Shown one piece after another: positions 35,768 to 44,210 of a DNA stretch of 64,000 bases. The first letter of the stretch is position 1. Every line of letters starts with the position of its first letter. Source of the DNA: Autumnicola sp041679265 (GTDB lineage: Bacteria; Bacteroidota; Bacteroidia; Flavobacteriales; Flavobacteriaceae). Under the pieces are notes generated by a model. The model saw only the letters and a list, made by a program, of their open reading frames with translations, had not been told where the DNA came from and searched no databases. The translations under genes were made by a program, and so were the position numbers. The stretch spans positions 124,001-188,000 of the forward strand of contig NZ_JBGFSM010000008.1 of NCBI RefSeq assembly GCF_041679265.1, read 5' to 3'.

Positions 35768-36742
35768 ATGAACGAAGAATTATACCTGATTATTGGCGCT
35801 GTACTATTGATTCTTGTTGTTTATGATTTTTTCTTCACCACCCTTTCCGGAAGTGGTGCCGGGCTTATTACCAAACCGGTTTCTAAATTTACTTATAAAA
35901 TCTCACGATTAATTGCCGGGATATTTGGCAGAAAGGTCTATAACTTTAGCGGCCTCGCGGTAAATCTGGTAGTGTTGGTAGTTTGGGTATTAATGGTATG
36001 GCTGGGATTGTTCCTGTTGTATTCTTCTAACCCCTCGGGAATAGTAGATAGTAAAGGAGTGGTTGCGACAGACTGGGAGCGGCTTTATTTTACCGGATAC
36101 ACCATTTCCACCCTGGGAATGGGGAATTTTAAACCAGTAACCGTACTTTTTGAAATTTTCACCAGTTGCTTTTCCTTTTTCGGTTTTATTTTCTTTACAA
36201 GTTCCATGACTTACCTGCTGTCAGTATCCTCAGCTCTCATCAATAAAAGGTCTTTAGCCTTAAGCGTTCAAAACTTAGGAAAGGACCCTCAGGATATTGC
36301 TGAAAAGATCCTGAAAATGAACACGGCTTATAGTTACCAGCAATTTCTTACCCTTCAGGAAAAAATAGATCGGCATGCGGTGAATCACCAGGCATACCCT
36401 GTTTTGCATTTTTACAGCCATAAAGATTCTGAAGTTTGCCTAAGTATAAATCTTACCAGGTTGGATGAGGCTTTAAATATATTATTAAGTTCTCCCGAAG
36501 CGGGAGATTTAAGAAGAGAGCTTCAACCTTTGAGGATTGCCATTACCAGGTTTTTAAAACATATTAATGAGAACTATCTTCATGTATCTTCTTCTGAAGA
36601 AAAAACGGTAAAATCTTATCCATTTCCTTACCAGACCACGGGAGTGGAGGAGGAGTCACTGGACAAACGAAGGAATATTCTTTTAGCACTGCTAAAAAGC
36701 GAAAGTTTTACCTGGGATGATGTAACCGGACAAAATAAATAA
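35768..36742 (+). CDS. Two-TM ion channel with atypical selectivity filter
   Basis: A 324-residue protein with membrane helices near residues 4-24, 61-86 and 128-155, a re-entrant pore loop between the last two, and a soluble helical C-terminal part of about 160 residues. The pore loop reads YTISTLGMGNFKP, so the potassium filter TVGYGD becomes TLGMGN (115-120). It belongs with the bacterial ion-channel-2 family, but strict K+ selectivity cannot be assumed. The stop codon is directly adjacent to the stop codon of the convergent ybbP-like gene, with no bases between. Confidence 0.8.
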   Translation: MNEELYLIIGAVLLILVVYDFFFTTLSGSGAGLITKPVSKFTYKISRLIAGIFGRKVYNFSGLAVNLVVLVVWVLMVWLGLFLLYSSNPSGIVDSKGVVATDWERLYFTGYTISTLGMGNFKPVTVLFEIFTSCFSFFGFIFFTSSMTYLLSVSSALINKRSLALSVQNLGKDPQDIAEKILKMNTAYSYQQFLTLQEKIDRHAVNHQAYPVLHFYSHKDSEVCLSINLTRLDEALNILLSSPEAGDLRRELQPLRIAITRFLKHINENYLHVSSSEEKTVKSYPFPYQTTGVEEESLDKRRNILLALLKSESFTWDDVTGQNK

Positions 36743-39301
36743 TTAGCGTACTTCTTTACGCAGAATAACAAGCGGTGGGCTTTTAATTACACTAACGCTG
36801 TTGCTTAAGCCAATAACCAGGACTAAAATTATAATTCCCGGCAATAAGAGCAGGAAAGGAGCGGCAGATGGAATAAAGGAAGATTCAAATACCTGCCATG
36901 CCAGGATCTGGCTGCTTAGCAAGGATAAAAGGATTCCTGATAAAGCTCCTAGAAGCCCCAGGTAAAAATATTCCAATGCCAGGATTTTAAAAATCTGTTT
37001 GCTGCGTGCCCCCAGTGTCCTTAGAAGCACACTTTCTTTAATCCGCTGATATTTACTGGTCCTCACTGCGCCCAATAACACGATAATCCCCGTAAAGATG
37101 CTGAAAAAAGCCATAAAATTGATAAGCCAGGAAATTTTGCCAAGGATACCTTCTATTACCGTAAGCACCTGCCTGAGGTCGATAATAGAAATATTAGGAA
37201 ATTTTTGTACCAGGTCTTTTTGTAATGCTGCGGAAGATCGCTCATTGGGGACTTTGGTAGTAAAAACGCGAAACTGTGGGGCATCTTCAAGCACTCCTGT
37301 TGGAAATACTATCGAAAAATTTAGCTGCATTCGGCTCCAGTCTACCATCCTTATGCTTCCAATTACAGTATTTAGTAAAACTCCCTGAACATTAAAGCTT
37401 ACCTCATCTCCTACAGAAACACCGGCATCTTCAGCAAAATTATTGCTAACCGAGATGGGGATAGTATTCATACCACTGGCAGTAGGAGTCCAGGTCCCGC
37501 TTTGCAGGGTTTCAGAATTAATTAAACTATCGCGGTAAGTAGTGCGGAATTCATGGTGAAGAATCCATCCATTTATCCTGGATGTGGTATCTTTTCTAAT
37601 TTCATCTACACTTTTGCCTTTTATACGCTGCACATTCATGGTGACAATAGGAATATTCTCAAGTACTTCCAGGTTATTATTTTTGATCGCCCGGCTTACT
37701 TCTTCCTGTTGCGGACTCTGTACGTCCAGAAGGATCATATTGGGGCTGTTGGCCTGGGATTCTATAGAAGCCTGGGCCAACAGCATATCTTTGGTAAAAT
37801 AAAGGGTGCTTATGAGAAAAGTGCCAACGCCAATAGCCAGGACCAGGATCAAAGTTTGATTTTGAGGCCGGAAGAGGTTAAGCAGGCTTTGCCTTGCCAC
37901 GAAGCCCCAGGAGGTAGGGAAGAATTTTTTGATGGCCTTCATGAACAAGTGAGCCACTCCAGCCAGGATAGAAAAGGTGATAATAATGCCGGCCACAAAC
38001 GAAAAGGAATAGCTCCAGTCCTTTAATATCCAGTAGGAAAATAGCAGGATAAAAAGAAAGATCCCTCCAAGAACCAGGGTCCCTGCTTTCCCAGATCGCG
38101 ATCTGCCTTTTGCCTCTGCTCTTAGCGCCTGCAATGGAGAAACGTAGAGTGTGCTCATTAACGGGTAAAGAGCAAAAAGAACAGACATACTAATTCCCAG
38201 GGCTAAACCCATTGCAATTGCCTGCGGGGCTAGCGAGATCTCTACATTTACAGGTAGAAATTCTCCAAGAAGCAAAGGGAATACCTGTTGCAGCAGCAAT
38301 CCTCCAATAGTTCCAATTACCCCCCCTAAAAAACCTATTGCTGCAATCTGGATAAGGTAGATTAAAAATGTTTGTTTTTTACTGGCTCCCAAACATTTTA
38401 AAACAGCTACAGCCCGCAATTTTTCCTTAATGTAGATATGAATGGCACTAGCGATGCCCACACATCCCAGAAGTAAAGCTATAAAAGCGACAAGGTTTAA
38501 GAATTTTCCAAAATTCTCATACCTGCGTCCCATCCTGCGGCTGGTAGAAAGATGGGTATCGAGATCGGCGTCTTCCTGGTCCAACCTGGAATCTAATTGC
38601 TCATCCAGCTTTTCCATGTCCATCCCGGCAGGCGCTACAAAATAATACTTATAATCTATCCGGCTACCTGTTTGTATCAACCCTGTTTCTTCTATAAACC
38701 TATATGGAATAAGCACGGGAGGAGCAACAGAACTGAAAATGGCAGTACTCCCGGGAACAGATTTAAGAGCGCCGGCCACCGGGAGGCTAATACTACCTAT
38801 TTTTATACTGTCACCGGGCTGAATTCCCATTTGCAGCATCACCGTGGCATCTACCAGGGCGCCACCGGTTTCCTGATATACATTAGCGGCTTCAGGGGGA
38901 TTGGTTTCTAAAGCTCCGTAAAATGGAAAATTTCCTTCAATACCTCGTACCTGGACCAGTTTGGCGGCATCATTTTTACTAAAAGCGGCCATAGAGGCAA
39001 AATTAATTTCCTGTGCGTTTGCCCCTCCAAGGGAATCCATAATTTTTTCCACTTCTTCATTGGCGGGATGATCGCTGTCTATAATATAATCTGCTCCCAT
39101 CAGCGATTTGGACTGCAGGGAGATATTCTTTTTTAAATTATCGCCAAAAGATTGAATAGAAACCACGGCGGCAATTCCCAGAATAATAGATGCCATAAAA
39201 AGGCTGAGTTTTTTGCCGCTCGCCCGGCCATCCCTCCAGGCCATCTTAAATATCCAGCCTAGTGCCGTTTTAGGACTATAATTGTTACTATTCTCTACCA
39301 T
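36743..39301 (-). CDS. YbbP-like FtsX/MacB-family ABC permease
   Basis: An 852-residue permease with two FtsX-type four-helix blocks (about residues 255-400 and 715-845), additional central helices (about 405-500), and large extracytoplasmic domains. The N-terminal MAWRDGRASGKKLSLFMASIILGIAAVVS is typical of the YbbP group. It overlaps the ATPase gene by 7 bases, so the two form one transporter. In E. coli ybbA-ybbP lies divergent from the esterase gene tesA, and the same arrangement appears here. The function of YbbAP is not fully established; extracting a lipophilic substrate from the inner membrane for hydrolysis is the leading idea. Confidence 0.88.
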   Translation of the reverse strand: MVENSNNYSPKTALGWIFKMAWRDGRASGKKLSLFMASIILGIAAVVSIQSFGDNLKKNISLQSKSLMGADYIIDSDHPANEEVEKIMDSLGGANAQEINFASMAAFSKNDAAKLVQVRGIEGNFPFYGALETNPPEAANVYQETGGALVDATVMLQMGIQPGDSIKIGSISLPVAGALKSVPGSTAIFSSVAPPVLIPYRFIEETGLIQTGSRIDYKYYFVAPAGMDMEKLDEQLDSRLDQEDADLDTHLSTSRRMGRRYENFGKFLNLVAFIALLLGCVGIASAIHIYIKEKLRAVAVLKCLGASKKQTFLIYLIQIAAIGFLGGVIGTIGGLLLQQVFPLLLGEFLPVNVEISLAPQAIAMGLALGISMSVLFALYPLMSTLYVSPLQALRAEAKGRSRSGKAGTLVLGGIFLFILLFSYWILKDWSYSFSFVAGIIITFSILAGVAHLFMKAIKKFFPTSWGFVARQSLLNLFRPQNQTLILVLAIGVGTFLISTLYFTKDMLLAQASIESQANSPNMILLDVQSPQQEEVSRAIKNNNLEVLENIPIVTMNVQRIKGKSVDEIRKDTTSRINGWILHHEFRTTYRDSLINSETLQSGTWTPTASGMNTIPISVSNNFAEDAGVSVGDEVSFNVQGVLLNTVIGSIRMVDWSRMQLNFSIVFPTGVLEDAPQFRVFTTKVPNERSSAALQKDLVQKFPNISIIDLRQVLTVIEGILGKISWLINFMAFFSIFTGIIVLLGAVRTSKYQRIKESVLLRTLGARSKQIFKILALEYFYLGLLGALSGILLSLLSSQILAWQVFESSFIPSAAPFLLLLPGIIILVLVIGLSNSVSVIKSPPLVILRKEVR

Positions 39302-39984
39302 TTATGAGCGCTGGTGTTAGAGATGATTCTTCCTCCCTTGAGCTTTAAAATGCGGCCGGTTTTTTGGGCAAGTTCAATATCATGGGTTACTATAATAAGC
39401 GTGGTGCCAAGATCTTTGTTGAGATCAAATAGTAGTTGTTCTACTTTCTCACCGGTTTCAGCATCCAGGTTTCCGGTGGGTTCATCAGCAAAAAGAACTT
39501 CGGGCTTATTGGAAAAAGCCCGTGCCAGGGCCACCCGTTGTTGTTCTCCTCCGGAAAGTTGTGATGGGTAGTGATGAAATCTATCGGCAAGGCCTACTTT
39601 TTCCAATAATTCCATTCCGTATTTTGAAGCATTCTTAACCGATTGCAATTCTAATGGAACGGCTACATTCTCTAGCGCAGTTAAGGTTGGCAACAATTGA
39701 AAATCCTGAAATACAAATCCAACATTCCTGTTTCTAAGCAATGCCCTGCCATCTTCATTAAGTTTTTCCAGATTTTGGCCGCATAAGTTAATGCTTCCTG
39801 AATCTGCACGGTCCAAACCCGCACAAAGTCCCAGTAAAGTGGTCTTACCACTTCCAGAAGGACCAACAATGGCAAAACTTTCTCCTTTCTCTACCTTAAA
39901 GCTAATGTTATCCAGTACCTTTAAAGTTTTATTTCCGCTGGAATAGGTTTTTCCCAGGTTGTTTACCTCTAAAATTTTTGCCAT
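39295..39984 (-). CDS. YbbA-like ABC transporter ATPase
   Basis: A 229-residue LolD/MacB-type ATPase with Walker A GPSGSGKTT, Q-loop FVFQDFQLLPTLTALENV, signature LSGGEQQRVALARAF, Walker B VLFADEPTGNLD and the H-loop VTHD. All nucleotide-binding motifs are intact. It precedes and overlaps the YbbP-like permease, its evident partner. The TesA-like lipoprotein gene begins 64 bases away on the opposite strand. Confidence 0.92.
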   Translation of the reverse strand: MAKILEVNNLGKTYSSGNKTLKVLDNISFKVEKGESFAIVGPSGSGKTTLLGLCAGLDRADSGSINLCGQNLEKLNEDGRALLRNRNVGFVFQDFQLLPTLTALENVAVPLELQSVKNASKYGMELLEKVGLADRFHHYPSQLSGGEQQRVALARAFSNKPEVLFADEPTGNLDAETGEKVEQLLFDLNKDLGTTLIIVTHDIELAQKTGRILKLKGGRIISNTSAHKW

Positions 39985-40048
39985 CTTACCTGTTGTTTCG
40001 TGCTGAAGCAGACAAAATAAAAAAAGATTTCTATTTAAAGGAACTGTT

Positions 40049-40747
40049 ATGAAGAACTTAGGATTATGTTGTGCTTTGTTGATGCTTTTAACCTTTTCTT
40101 GTGGAAAGAATAAAGAGAAGAAGGAAGAACAAATTGAAAATCAGGAAGAGATTATCTCTGGTGGAAACAAGCGGGAAGAAAATGCTAAAACCATCCTGTT
40201 CTTTGGGAACAGTCTTACCGCAGGTCTTGGTTTGGAGAGTGATGAAACATTTCCTGCCATTATTCACCGGAAGGTTGACTCGCTGGACCTTAATTATAAA
40301 GTAATAAATGCCGGTTTAAGCGGGGAAACCACCGCCGCGGGAAAAAACAGGATCAATTGGGTGCTAAAACAAAACGTGGATGTTTTTGTACTGGAGCTTG
40401 GTGCTAATGACGGCCTTAGGGGAATTCCGCTTGAAGAGACCAGGCAAAACCTTCAGTCTATTATTAATATTGTGAAAAATAAAAATCCTGACACCAAAAT
40501 TATCCTGGCCGGAATGCAGATTCCTCCAAATATGGGGCGGGAATATACTTCAGAATTTAAAAGTATTTTTCCGGATCTTGCTGAAAAAAATAATGTGCAT
40601 CTAATTCCGTTTTTACTTGAAGATGTAGCCGGGAAGCCCGAACTTAATCAACAGGATGGAATCCATCCCACGGCTGAAGGGCAGCAAATAGTGGCAGAAA
40701 ATGTATGGGAAGTACTTGGCCCCATTTTAAAGGACAGCAAATCCTGA
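40049..40747 (+). CDS. TesA-like SGNH hydrolase lipoprotein (arylesterase/thioesterase)
   Basis: A 232-residue lipoprotein (FSC lipobox, Cys18) with all four SGNH blocks: GNSLT (Ser55), GLSGET (Gly), GANDGLRG (Asn120) and DGIHPT (Asp203, His206). This is the lysophospholipase/thioesterase I family, here lipid-anchored instead of free in the periplasm as in E. coli TesA. It is divergent from ybbAP, matching the E. coli tesA-ybbAP arrangement, and so is likely their partner enzyme. Confidence 0.92.
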   Translation: MKNLGLCCALLMLLTFSCGKNKEKKEEQIENQEEIISGGNKREENAKTILFFGNSLTAGLGLESDETFPAIIHRKVDSLDLNYKVINAGLSGETTAAGKNRINWVLKQNVDVFVLELGANDGLRGIPLEETRQNLQSIINIVKNKNPDTKIILAGMQIPPNMGREYTSEFKSIFPDLAEKNNVHLIPFLLEDVAGKPELNQQDGIHPTAEGQQIVAENVWEVLGPILKDSKS

Positions 40748-40907
40748 AAAAGCATCCTGTAAAGCTGCTCAACCTAGGAAAAGACAACAATATCCACTCA
40801 TTATTGAAAACTAAGGAAATTTTAAGGATATATTTTCCTATAAATTAATATCTTCGGGAGTAATACAGGTAATTCTTACCTGGAAACGTAAAATCTAAAA
40901 TTCAGAG

Positions 40908-41717
40908 ATGTTTTCAAAAAAAAATTTAAAGGCGGGGTGGTTAACTGTTGTTCTTTTAATACTCGCCATCCAGGCTAATGCCCAAAAACAATTTAATGTA
41001 CTTTTAATTACAGAAACCGATGGCTGGCACCATGAATCTATAGAAGATGGGATAGACGCTGTTGAAGATTTGGCGGCAAGGCACAATTTTGGCCTCGAGC
41101 GGCAACAGGAAGCTCAAAAGATCACGGCGGAAAGGTTGAATGCATTTGATGCCGTAATTTTTCTGAATACCACGGCAGACATTTTTGATGAACAGGAGCA
41201 GGAAGCTTTTGAGAATTTTATTGAGGCAGGAAATGGATATGTTGGCGTACATGCCGCTTCAGACACTGAATATGATTGGGAATGGTACACTAAACTGGTA
41301 GGAAGGATGTTCCATATTCACCCGGTTCAACAAACAGCAAGGCTGGATATTTTAGAGCATAACTTTCCAGGCCTGGAGCATTTCCCCGAGAAACTTTTAT
41401 GGACAGACGAATGGTACGAGTTTGGAGAAGAAAAAACCAGTGGCCTGAATTACCTGGTCGCAGTAGATGAAAATTCTTATGATCCCGAAGTCACCTGGAA
41501 GAATCGCGATAAAGCCGAAAATGGCCAGATGCAGGACAGGGTTGGAAAGGGAATGGGAGATTTTCACCCTATTTCCTGGTACCATGAATACGATGGGGGA
41601 AGGGCTTTCTATACCGCTTTGGGGCATATTCCTGAAATTTATAAAAATCAGTGGTTTTTAGATCACCTTTATGGCGGTATTTATTATGCTGCTACTGGAA
41701 AAGGGATAGAGGAATAG
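40908..41717 (+). CDS. ThuA-like exported protein
   Basis: A 269-residue protein with a signal peptide cleaved near ANA-QKQF (about residue 26) and a ThuA-like trehalose-utilisation fold: VLLITETDGWHHES, the loop VHAASDTEYDWEWYTKLVG and RAFYTALGH. The fold is class I glutamine-amidotransferase-like without an obvious nucleophile elbow Cys. Bacteroidota encode many of these exported proteins, usually with sugar catabolic genes; ThuA itself takes part in disaccharide keto-sugar metabolism. There is no such partner next to it here. Confidence 0.87.
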   Translation: MFSKKNLKAGWLTVVLLILAIQANAQKQFNVLLITETDGWHHESIEDGIDAVEDLAARHNFGLERQQEAQKITAERLNAFDAVIFLNTTADIFDEQEQEAFENFIEAGNGYVGVHAASDTEYDWEWYTKLVGRMFHIHPVQQTARLDILEHNFPGLEHFPEKLLWTDEWYEFGEEKTSGLNYLVAVDENSYDPEVTWKNRDKAENGQMQDRVGKGMGDFHPISWYHEYDGGRAFYTALGHIPEIYKNQWFLDHLYGGIYYAATGKGIEE

Positions 41718-41766
41718 ATTGCTTACTTTAGAAAGTTCAGAAATGAATTTTTAATAATTAATATTG

Positions 41767-42627
41767 TCAGTCATTTTCCTTTAGCACCAAAACAGGAATA
41801 TTGGGGTTAAAATCTATTTCCTCTATAAAAGGCTGTGCAAACAATTTTGAGAAAAACCCCTGTTTCCGCTTATAGATGGCGAGCAAATCACTCTGCCTGC
41901 TTTCAATAAAAAGACGGGTACCGGTGCTTATGGTAGTTTTGGTAAGGGTATGGAAACTACAATCAAATTTTATAAAGTAATCTTTAAGAACCTTCTTATT
42001 GGATTCCTGTTCTTTGTTCAGTTTTTTATTATCGGTATCAATATAAAGCACCCTTATGCCGGCTCTAAAACTGGAAGCAATATCCATAAGGGCAGTGAGC
42101 TCTTTAAGTTTAAAAGCCATTCTAAAGCTGGTTGGGAATACAATTTCCCTTACCAGATCTGTGGTTGGTGAACATTCTTCTGGAATTACCAGGATTGGGC
42201 ATTTTTCTATTTTATCTGAAACTAAAGTTACCGTATTGTCGTAAGCTGAATTTATAGAAACATTTTCCCCTTTAGACCCCATAAGGATGAGGTCTATATT
42301 ATGCTTATCCACAGCATCCTGAATAGCTTCCGGCAGTGGCTGGTTAGAAGACAGAGTTTCAAACTGATGTCGCGGATTTTCCTTGCGGAAAGATAAGCCC
42401 TGCAAAACTTTTTCAAGACCTTCCAGGGAATCTTCCCTGGCTCTTTCAGTGGCGTTTTTTCCGGAAGATTTAGATAAAGAAAGTTTTTCCGGTAAAGTGC
42501 TTCCGCTTTGATAGGCATTCAAGACATAAAATGTGCAGGGAATGTTTTTATATAAACCAAAACCATACACCAGGGCGTTCCATGCATGCTTTGAAAAATT
42601 TGTAGGAACAAGAATTCTTTTCTCCAT
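41767..42627 (-). CDS. Tandem universal stress protein
   Basis: A 286-residue cytosolic protein with two UspA domains (about residues 1-145 and 150-286). The first starts RILVPTNFSKHAWNAL and ends with the ATP-loop-like LILMGSKGEN. The second is more degenerate (EIVFPTSFRMAFKLKEL ... DLLAIYKRKQGF). I chose the ATG at 42627, giving the normal family start MEKRILVPT; a longer start exists at 42648. Usp pairs are stress-induced nucleotide-binding proteins. It lies next to the S24-like regulator and the PspA cluster, on the same strand as the regulator. Confidence 0.87.
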   Translation of the reverse strand: MEKRILVPTNFSKHAWNALVYGFGLYKNIPCTFYVLNAYQSGSTLPEKLSLSKSSGKNATERAREDSLEGLEKVLQGLSFRKENPRHQFETLSSNQPLPEAIQDAVDKHNIDLILMGSKGENVSINSAYDNTVTLVSDKIEKCPILVIPEECSPTTDLVREIVFPTSFRMAFKLKELTALMDIASSFRAGIRVLYIDTDNKKLNKEQESNKKVLKDYFIKFDCSFHTLTKTTISTGTRLFIESRQSDLLAIYKRKQGFFSKLFAQPFIEEIDFNPNIPVLVLKEND

Positions 42628-42774
42628 ACTTATGTTTTTAAGTTTCAAAAAGGAAACCGCTTGTAAATATAGTATTTCATAACTACAATACTCACGGAGC
42701 TCCAGGTATAAAGAAAATTTTTTTAGAGGTTTTTTCTGCGGAAGAATTATAGAAAGCGCAAACTCCTAAATACT

Positions 42775-43527
42775 TTACAACTGTTCCCGGAGTTTTTTAA
42801 ATTCCTGCTCGAGGTAATCCAGTTTATTTGCCAAAGCAGATGCATTGTCCGGCAGCCTTTGGAGAAAAGTATATTTTATGAGCCATAATTCTTTTACTTC
42901 TGCCAAAGGTATCACAGTATCTTTAATATTATTATTGGTGGCCTTCAGGGTTATTTTGTCTCCAAACAAATAAAACTTACGCAGGTACAAACCTTCCTTT
43001 ACAAGCGTAAGGATAAGGCTGCCATTTTCTGTTTTTAAAAAATTCTCGGCTTGAACCCTTTCACCAATAACAACATCTTTAGGCCTTAAGCCACGTTCAT
43101 TCTCTACGTTGTCTTCATTAGAAATCACAAAACCCCGGAACGTACCATTAGGATCTACCGGGAGGCAAAGGCAGGGAAGGTCTTCTATAAAGTGCGGCTT
43201 ATCGTAATACCGAATATAATCCTGTTCACTGGCTGGTACAATGCAGGGAACCTTGGGAAAATCATCTTTTTCAAAAGTTCCCTGCAGAGGCAGGTCCTCT
43301 TTAAATTTTAAAAGTTTGTTCACCGTAAGTTCTTTGGTGAGCAGATCGTCTATAGTAATGCTAAAATAATTAGCTATTTTTATAATAGTTTCAATACGCG
43401 GCTCACTTCTCTCTTCTTCATAAGCCCCTAAAGTCCCGCGTTTTAACTCGAACATCTCTGCAAAAGCCTGCTGGCTCAGCTTCTTGACGTTTCTGATCTT
43501 CCGGATATTCTTTCCAAAGTAAGACAT
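42775..43527 (-). CDS. HTH regulator with degenerate S24 (LexA-like) domain
   Basis: A 250-residue protein. Residues about 5-62 are an XRE-type helix-turn-helix (NIRKIRNVKKLSQQAFAEMFELKRGTLGAYEEERSEP). Residues about 105-200 resemble an S24 domain (FRGFVISNEDNVENERGLRPKDVVIGERV), but the Ser of the SGDSM-like motif is replaced, so self-cleavage is unlikely. A coiled-coil tail ends the protein. It is divergent from the PspA/flotillin cluster, and the region between contains several related palindromic sites, so it is the prime candidate to control that cluster and itself. What it senses is unknown. Confidence 0.85.
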   Translation of the reverse strand: MSYFGKNIRKIRNVKKLSQQAFAEMFELKRGTLGAYEEERSEPRIETIIKIANYFSITIDDLLTKELTVNKLLKFKEDLPLQGTFEKDDFPKVPCIVPASEQDYIRYYDKPHFIEDLPCLCLPVDPNGTFRGFVISNEDNVENERGLRPKDVVIGERVQAENFLKTENGSLILTLVKEGLYLRKFYLFGDKITLKATNNNIKDTVIPLAEVKELWLIKYTFLQRLPDNASALANKLDYLEQEFKKLREQL

Positions 43528-43531
43528 ATTT

Positions 43532-43675
43532 TTGCTAAAATTATTTGCAATAAATAAAAATTGTTTTATCTTTATCTAACAATATTAGCTAATAGTGTAG
43601 ATAATTGCTAATCTTTTTGGTTTTATTTTATTCAGAGAGAATGATATCCTGAAGTACTAAGATAATTAGCGTAAT
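43532..43675. promoter_or_regulatory. Cluster of GCTAA-type palindromic sites between the HTH regulator and the PspA cluster
   Basis: The divergent region holds a perfect palindrome TATTAGCTAATA (43583-43594), a related ATAATTGCTAAT (43601-43612), an inverted form in ATAATTAGCGTAAT (43662-43675), and TTGCTAAAATTATTTGCAA (43532-43550) close to the regulator start. Such repetition suits operator sites for the adjacent HTH protein. AT-richness makes chance matches possible. Confidence 0.45.
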
Positions 43676-43701
43676 TTTTTTAACCTTAAAAAAGATAAAT
43701 C

Positions 43702-43746
43702 ATGGGAGCGATAATAATTGCGGTCATTTTGTTAATAATACCTTAA
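43702..43746 (+). CDS. Possible 14-residue hydrophobic micropeptide
   Basis: ATG at 43702 opens a frame of 14 codons, MGAIIIAVILLIIP, ending with TAA at 43744-43746. It is almost purely hydrophobic, and AAAAAAGATAAATC precedes the ATG. It sits at the head of the PspA cluster, 58 bases before the next gene, where a small membrane peptide or an upstream regulatory frame would make sense. Chance cannot be excluded at this length. Confidence 0.3.
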   Translation: MGAIIIAVILLIIP

Positions 43747-43804
43747 AACCTTCAGATTTTTGTATTATTACGCCTTAAACCATCAGCAATCAAAAAACCA
43801 ATCG

Positions 43805-44200
43805 ATGAAAAACCATTTTCAGATTACAAAAAACTTTTTGCTGGAACTTAATTTTAATATCACCTTCGAAAATGAAGAAGAAGGAATTATAATGGTTCAA
43901 AAGGAAAGTTTTGGAATTAAGAACCTAATTCTTGGAGTAGCGCCGCCTATATTAATTATGGAGCAATATATCTTCAGGATTAACAATCAGTCAGAAAAAA
44001 TTTTCAGAAGCCTGCTTCAAAAGAACAGGGACATAATTCATGGAGCTTTTGTTCTGGACGATTCGGGAGAAAAAGTGATTTTCAGGGATACACTTCAAAT
44101 ACAAAACCTGGACATAAACGAGTTGGAAGGTTCTTTAAATTCCCTCAGCTTATTGATGAGTGAATATTCAGACCGGATTATAGAATTTTCAAAATACTAA
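43805..44200 (+). CDS. YbjN-like small protein
   Basis: A 131-residue soluble protein with an alpha/beta pattern like the YbjN/type III secretion chaperone fold: an N-terminal helix (QITKNFLLEL), strands GIIMVQKE and EQYIFRIN, then GAFVLDDSGEKVIFRDTLQIQNLDINELEGSL, which is the characteristic YbjN ending. I chose ATG 43805 over a longer frame from 43760 because it starts at the first fold element. It lies 10 bases before pspA and is probably its first operon partner; the fold suggests it binds or escorts another protein of the cluster. Confidence 0.7.
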   Translation: MKNHFQITKNFLLELNFNITFENEEEGIIMVQKESFGIKNLILGVAPPILIMEQYIFRINNQSEKIFRSLLQKNRDIIHGAFVLDDSGEKVIFRDTLQIQNLDINELEGSLNSLSLLMSEYSDRIIEFSKY

Positions 44201-44210
44201 ACCTAATGTT

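Noticed and set aside
40884..40902. AAACGTAAAATCTAAAATT before the ThuA gene as a third galactose operator
   Set aside because: Only the left arm matches; the right arm is absent, so a chance half-site is more likely.
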